In this document: positions 60,401 to 64,000 of the stretch, piece by piece
Position numbering within the stretch: the stretch's first letter is position 1
How the letters are laid out: the number at the start of each line of letters is the position of its first letter
Source: Synchiropus splendidus
Lineage: Eukaryota > Chordata > Actinopteri > Syngnathiformes > Callionymidae
Length of the DNA: 64,000 nucleotides
Assembly: GCF_027744825.2 (NCBI RefSeq)
Contig: NC_071334.1
Span: 6,704,437-6,768,436 of the forward strand
Direction: 5' to 3'
Made by a program: the position numbers and the translations under genes
Notes under the pieces: model-generated
Told to the model about the DNA's origin: nothing
Databases searched by the model: none
The model's input: the letters and a program-made list of their open reading frames with translations, nothing else

Positions 60401-62483
60401 GACACTGATCAACCACCCACTGTGGCAGTGCAACAAGCATACATACCGTAGGAGCGGCAACCCTCCACAGGTTCAAATAGGACTTTGAAAAATGTAGCCG
60501 CTCTTATGGACTATTTATACTCAAGGTTCCATACGGGTTCAAATCTGGATGGATCCTTCTGCCTTCATTTCTGAATGCTTACACAAAGCTCACAGATATG
60601 GACCAAACAGAGCAGTACCACCTGAAACCATGGGGGGCAGTGTTGCTGTTACTCCCCGATACGTAGCTCTAATGAGACACGAAGAAGACATAACAATGGA
60701 GGAAATCCTCCGTCCTCCAGTGGCGATATATTTAACATCCTCACCAACCACCACCTCCTACAACGCTGCCTCTGTTTCCTCTTTAGTGCAAGAGCTACAT
60801 GATCAATACTCTTCCACAGTCGCCATGTTGGTTTTGCAGTTTGCTGTTGTCATAAACTTTTGACTCTGGGCTGCTCCCCCTGGTGGATATATTGGTGAAC
60901 AGCAATACCAACGTAAAGAAGGCATGGAAGCATGTGATCAGTGACGGTAACGTTTGATACTGAGGGGAACAATTTCTTACAAAAAGGGAGTGAAAAATGA
61001 TACCAAATGATCCACAACTCATACTGACACTTGTGCTGTTTAAAGTATCATATAAACATGGCTGCGGCTGTGACACTCACTTTCCAGACGAACATGCGTG
61101 CGCCTCTTTACCGATGGAGACTTGAAAGCCTCAGCTCAACATTTCTCACTCCTTTACACCCAGTTGTCTCTGTGCGGGTCAGGATGCCTTCAGATTGACA
61201 TCATCTTTTTATAGACGCCGTGTTTTAAACATAGACTCGCGCTCATCGACGCGCCGGCCTTACGGGCTCTGCAGAGGGAGAGAACAGGCCACTTTATTAG
61301 ACGTAGGAAACTGAGCGGATCATGAGATTGGGCAGGTCGTTATCACCTGACTAAAGATAACACGTCAGTGAAAACAGGCTTCGGGATGAATCAAGTTGGA
61401 AGCTATTTCCACTTGTTTGTTGCAGGATAAAGTTGGACCAAGGTCGGACATGTGAGCTGGTCTGGGTAAAAGCGTGGGCCCTTGGCAGGATCATTTTTGG
61501 GCACTGGCAACTGAAGTGTATCCACTGGTCTGAATTTGACATGAATGAAATTTAGGCCTTCTCTCTCATCTAAATGCTACGACAGGGAAGGATGTTTGTT
61601 TGTCTTTAGAGTGGATCAAAGCGCTGAATCCGATTTCTGATCTTTCAATGACACCAAGATTGTAATTCTTCATTTGTCCTCTCTTCCCCTCCAGAGACCT
61701 TTGAGTCGCTTGTGTCCTTCACTTCCAATCTTACCAGCACCCTGTTTGACAGCGCCTACTCCAGCCTTGCCTCAGACTGTCGCCCCCTTGTGTCTCGGCT
61801 GTTCCATGACATCAAACGGCATCTATCCGGCGACTCTAAATCCTCACTGGACACCAGCGTGCAACGATTCTACAACGACCTCTTCCCCCTGGTCTATCGC
61901 CGCCTTCTCAACCCCGGTATTGGCTCCGTGTCCCATCACTCGTCGGTCACCACCGGACATGATGACTGTCTGAGGATAACTCGACAAGACGTCAGCCCGT
62001 TTGGACCCTATCCTCGCCTCCTAGTGGCGAGCTTGTCACAGTCCCTGGGCGCCGGGCGAGCTTTGAGTCAGTTGCTGAGGTTGGCTGGTGAGGTTGTGAA
62101 TGCCACAGAGAAGGCTTCCCTGTCCAGAGAATGTGTCCGGGGGCTGGTGAGGATGCAGTACTGCTCCCACTGCAGAGGCTTGACGCTAATCCGGCCGTGC
62201 ACAGAACTGTGCTTCAACGTCATGAGAGGATGTTTGGTAACAAGAACATTGTTTTGACCCGACTCTGCTGTCAGAAGTCATGTTTCCTGTTCTCTCTCAG
62301 GTGGGGGTGTCAGAACTCGCTTCCCCATGGACAAGTTTAGTGGTCACGCTGCAGCGTTTAGCCGCCACGATGGCGACCAGCAGCAACCACAACAGCATGG
62401 AGCTGGCGCTACTCGCCATCCGGAACCACGTGAATGACGCCATCTTACATGCTCAGTTACATGGACCACGCATCACGGCCACG
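54231..62483 (+). CDS. gpc5: Glypican, GPC5-like, 5' part (four coding exons; 3' end beyond window)
   Basis: Glypicans are GPI-anchored cell-surface heparan sulfate proteoglycans that modulate Wnt, Hedgehog, BMP and FGF signalling. The visible exons (54231-54408, 56797-56958, 61695-62236, 62301-62483) join in frame to 355 codons. They contain an N-terminal signal peptide (about 1-29, LFWVTLCCLCFA core), CHEVKTAY, VCQYDGPTCCTGRMEDNY (the glypican CC motif), ETFESLVSFTSNLTST, FYNDLFPLVYRRLLNPG, CLRITRQDVSPFG, and MQYCSHCRGLTLIRPC then LCFNVMRGC. The motifs DVSPFG, MQYC.HC.GL and NVMRGC match GPC5 better than GPC3 as I recall those proteins. N-glycosylation sequons include NLT and NAT. The HS-attachment SG repeats, the GPI signal and the remaining conserved cysteines lie downstream of the window. 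Which fish GPC5 paralogue this is cannot be decided here. Confidence 0.9.
54409..56796 (+). other. glypican intron 1
   Basis: This GT-AG intron is 2,388 bp and mostly AT-rich. No exon-like conservation is visible. A degenerate tail resembling fish LINE ends lies near 56180-56230 (TTATCCATTATTT). Confidence 0.8.
56797..56958 (+). CDS. gpc5: glypican coding exon 2
   Basis: The acceptor is CTCTTCAG. The exon encodes VCQYDGPTCCTGRMEDNYVA then SFELKYLINGHAKAYQ. Its 162 nt matches the usual second-exon size I recall for GPC3/GPC5. The donor is CAAG|GCGAGT: the intron starts with GC, and this junction continues exactly into Q-ETFESL of exon 3, the conserved QETLETL position. Confidence 0.9.
57437..57465 (+). 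repeat. GT microsatellite
   Basis: An uninterrupted GT run of about 14 units in glypican intron 2. Confidence 0.95.
57761..58077. mobile_element. hAT-like MITE with perfect 8-bp duplication
   Basis: It starts TAGTGCTGGAGTACTCCAGG and its right end reversed is TAGTGTTGTAGTCAAGGCCA. It is flanked on both sides by GATATTTG (57753-57760 and 58078-58085). The interior is rich in TCTTGGTCTCG repeats and has no ORF. The 8-bp duplication suggests hAT. Confidence 0.85.
58861..58883. repeat. AAAT tetranucleotide run
   Basis: About five and a half AAAT units in glypican intron 2. Confidence 0.9.
60872..60886 (-). promoter_or_regulatory. CTCF-like motif in glypican intron 2
   Basis: On the minus strand it reads CCACCAGGGGGAGCA, a close match to the CTCF core. 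It is not inside the repeat family seen at 38.9 and 43.4 kb. Binding is not shown. Confidence 0.35.
61695..62236 (+). CDS. gpc5: glypican coding exon 3
   Basis: This 542-nt exon follows a TTCCCCTCCAG acceptor and covers the conserved core from ETFESL to NVMRGCL, with DLFPLVYRRLLNPG, DVSPFG and the cysteine cluster MQYCSHCRG...PCTELC. Relative to human GPC5 as remembered, the segment between NPG and the next Cys is about six residues longer and Ser/His/Thr-rich. The donor is TTTG|GTAACA. Confidence 0.92.
62237..62300 (+). other. glypican intron 3, 64 bp
   Basis: This is a minimal GT-AG intron with a clear pyrimidine tract before the acceptor. Its length is not a multiple of three and its reading frame hits a stop, so it must be removed for the conserved downstream motif to be read. 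Confidence 0.85.
62301..62483 (+). CDS. gpc5: glypican coding exon 4
   Basis: The acceptor is TCTCTCAG. The exon encodes VGVSELASPWTSLVVTLQRL and later HVNDAILHAQLHGPRITAT. It aligns to AELNPHW...SLEELS and LVNDAVLQAHLNG of GPC5. Phase is 0 at both ends and the donor is CACG|GTAAGA. Confidence 0.88.
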
Positions 62484-64000
62484 GTAAGATTAGAGACGTG
62501 CCTTGCTCATGTGCAGTTGGGTAAGTCAGGATGGAGATGAAGGGAGTAGGAGGCACCACCACTGGATGGAGATGGAGTCTGCCTATCTCAGACTTGTGGT
62601 GCTCTCGCAGGCCACCCCAAAGAAGATACCTTTTGCTCAGACCAGGGAGTCAAGCAAGGGTCACCTCCCGCTGCATTCTCTGACCTGAAGCTTTTCTTTA
62701 CAATTCCAAAACAATTCAAAGAAACGGTCTGACAAGGAGCGCATACCACCTCACCAACGCGATAAAGGCTGAACAACCGCTGACTCATCCTCACTCATAA
62801 ATCCCCTCACTGATAAAGTCATTAGAATTTCTGACAAAGAAAGAGGAAAGGTTCCTTTCACACCCGCCGTAGGAACAGGCTCACAAAAGCCTTGCACCTA
62901 GCTATGCTAAAAACAGACTCATTCTTCACCCAAGCTGGGGTTTCCCTCAGTCCCTGTGTGTTCGTGCGTGTGTCCACGAGTGTGAATACAGATCCAGTGC
63001 CAGACAAAAGCTCCGGTTGGCTGGACAACCGATACCCAGAATGCAGCCTGCTTCTGGGTGATGAGAAAGTTTCTGTGGCTAATCTCTGGACAAACAGACG
63101 ACACACAAACACATGCATGCGTGCACACACTGCTGGAGGAAGGAGCGGCGGCGCTGTCCAACGTTGACGAGAACACTGTGGACTCAGTGGAGTAGATTCC
63201 TGAGAAGTAAACAAAGCCACACAGGAATAATTGCACGATAATTGTGGCTAATAAGAAATCGCACTTCATTAAATGTTTGATGGAGCTTCTCATTCATCCC
63301 ACCCAAAGCAAACATCAAGCCCCTTTTTGTTCTGCGCCACCAGCGCGTCAGGAATAAAAGATGATGGCTGCCAGCCTTTTGAAGACAGAAGTGTTTGCTC
63401 TAAATAAATGAAAGAGAGAAAACTGGAAGCTCTCGCTCTCCGCCTGGCTGCATTTTTAGGTTTGCTCCAATTAGGGCTTCACTGTGTCAGGAGCTGTCAA
63501 TATTCTTGGACATTCCACCCTCCACTGGTGACTTATTTACATATGAGTCATTTTATTTATTTCATTTGTTACCAATAGCTTGGCTGCCTTTTAAAAATAC
63601 CTGGCATTTGTTGCGGTTGGAGTGGTTCATGTAACCACAGCTACTTATTCAGTACCATATTGGACGTAAAAATGTCTGAGGAAGTAGGGTTGGGTGATAT
63701 GGACAAAAAAAGTTATCACGATAAATGTAGTCATTTCAGCGATAACAAGAACTATCACGATAAATGCATTTTCATTTTTATTCCATGTGTTGTACACACT
63801 ACAGACTCTCGTGAAACTGATGAAAATTATTACTGGAATTTGTCTCCAACATCATTTTTTATGTCTAAATATAATAGTTAACCGATTGTAGAGATGAGAA
63901 ATTCTATGTTTCACGTCTCTCATAGACATAGATTTTATTTAGGGGTTAAATTGAGCCGTCTGTTTAGTCATATTCTATTCTCCAGATCATGATACAAACT
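62484..64000 (+). other. glypican intron 4, partial
   Basis: The sequence after exon 4 to the window edge shows no match to the next glypican block (expected to begin with a Cys-containing segment and later CWNGE). It contains short CA/TG-rich stretches near 63090-63130 and a DNA-transposon-like end at 63685. Confidence 0.6.
63685..64000. mobile_element. Likely DNA-transposon left end, cut by window edge
   Basis: TAGGGTTGGGTGATATGGAC followed by two TATCACGATAAATG direct repeats (63713, 63753) is the start pattern of a common fish dispersed element. The right end is outside the window. Confidence 0.45.

Larger units (their letters stand above)
56959..61694 (+). other. glypican intron 2 (GC-AG)
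   Basis: This intron is 4,736 bp with a GC donor and an AG acceptor. It holds a GT microsatellite (57437-57465), a hAT-like element (57761-58077), an AAAT tetranucleotide run (58861-58883) and a CTCF-like motif (60872-60886). I see no further coding exons. Confidence 0.75.

Overview
This is a vertebrate nuclear window, most likely from a teleost fish. The evidence is spliced genes with many introns of 57-150 bp, fish-type non-LTR retrotransposon tails, and numerous short hAT-like DNA transposons with 8-bp target duplications. There are no operons, no CRISPR array and no recognisable tRNA or rRNA. I cannot name the species.

Bases 1 to about 46,900 (roughly three quarters of the window) hold no gene I can recognise. 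This part is intergenic or deep intronic sequence carrying dispersed repeats: a 215-bp inverted pair (4837/8615), LINE 3' ends (6280, 31437, 32541, 39070), hAT-like non-autonomous elements (26517, 34034, 39224), other terminal-inverted-repeat elements (13027, 15524, 24532), a 27-unit minisatellite (22323-23087), and a repeat family carrying CTCF-like motifs (20025, 38922, 43396-43487). Two GC-rich, CpG-dense blocks (12.2-12.8 kb and 44.4-44.85 kb) look like possible promoters of unseen genes.

The right quarter holds two protein genes arranged head to head. On the minus strand, 53247 down to 47057, is nasp, the histone H1/H3-H4 chaperone. I resolve it into 15 coding exons that join in frame to 524 residues. 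On the plus strand, from 54231, is a glypican of the GPC3/GPC5 class, closest to glypican-5. Four coding exons lie in the window (355 codons) and the 3' end lies beyond base 64,000. The two start codons are 984 bp apart, so the genes probably share a bidirectional promoter region.

The most unusual gene-level features are likely GC-AG introns in both genes (two with a strong AG|GCGAGT donor, one weaker), an extra 64-bp intron inside what I recall as one large exon in vertebrate GPC3/GPC5, and a short upstream ORF overlapping the glypican start. The most unusual non-coding features are a compact palindrome with two inverted CTCF-like motifs at 43.4 kb and a hAT element nested in a LINE fragment with both target duplications visible. 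I did not find a convincing new multi-gene system.
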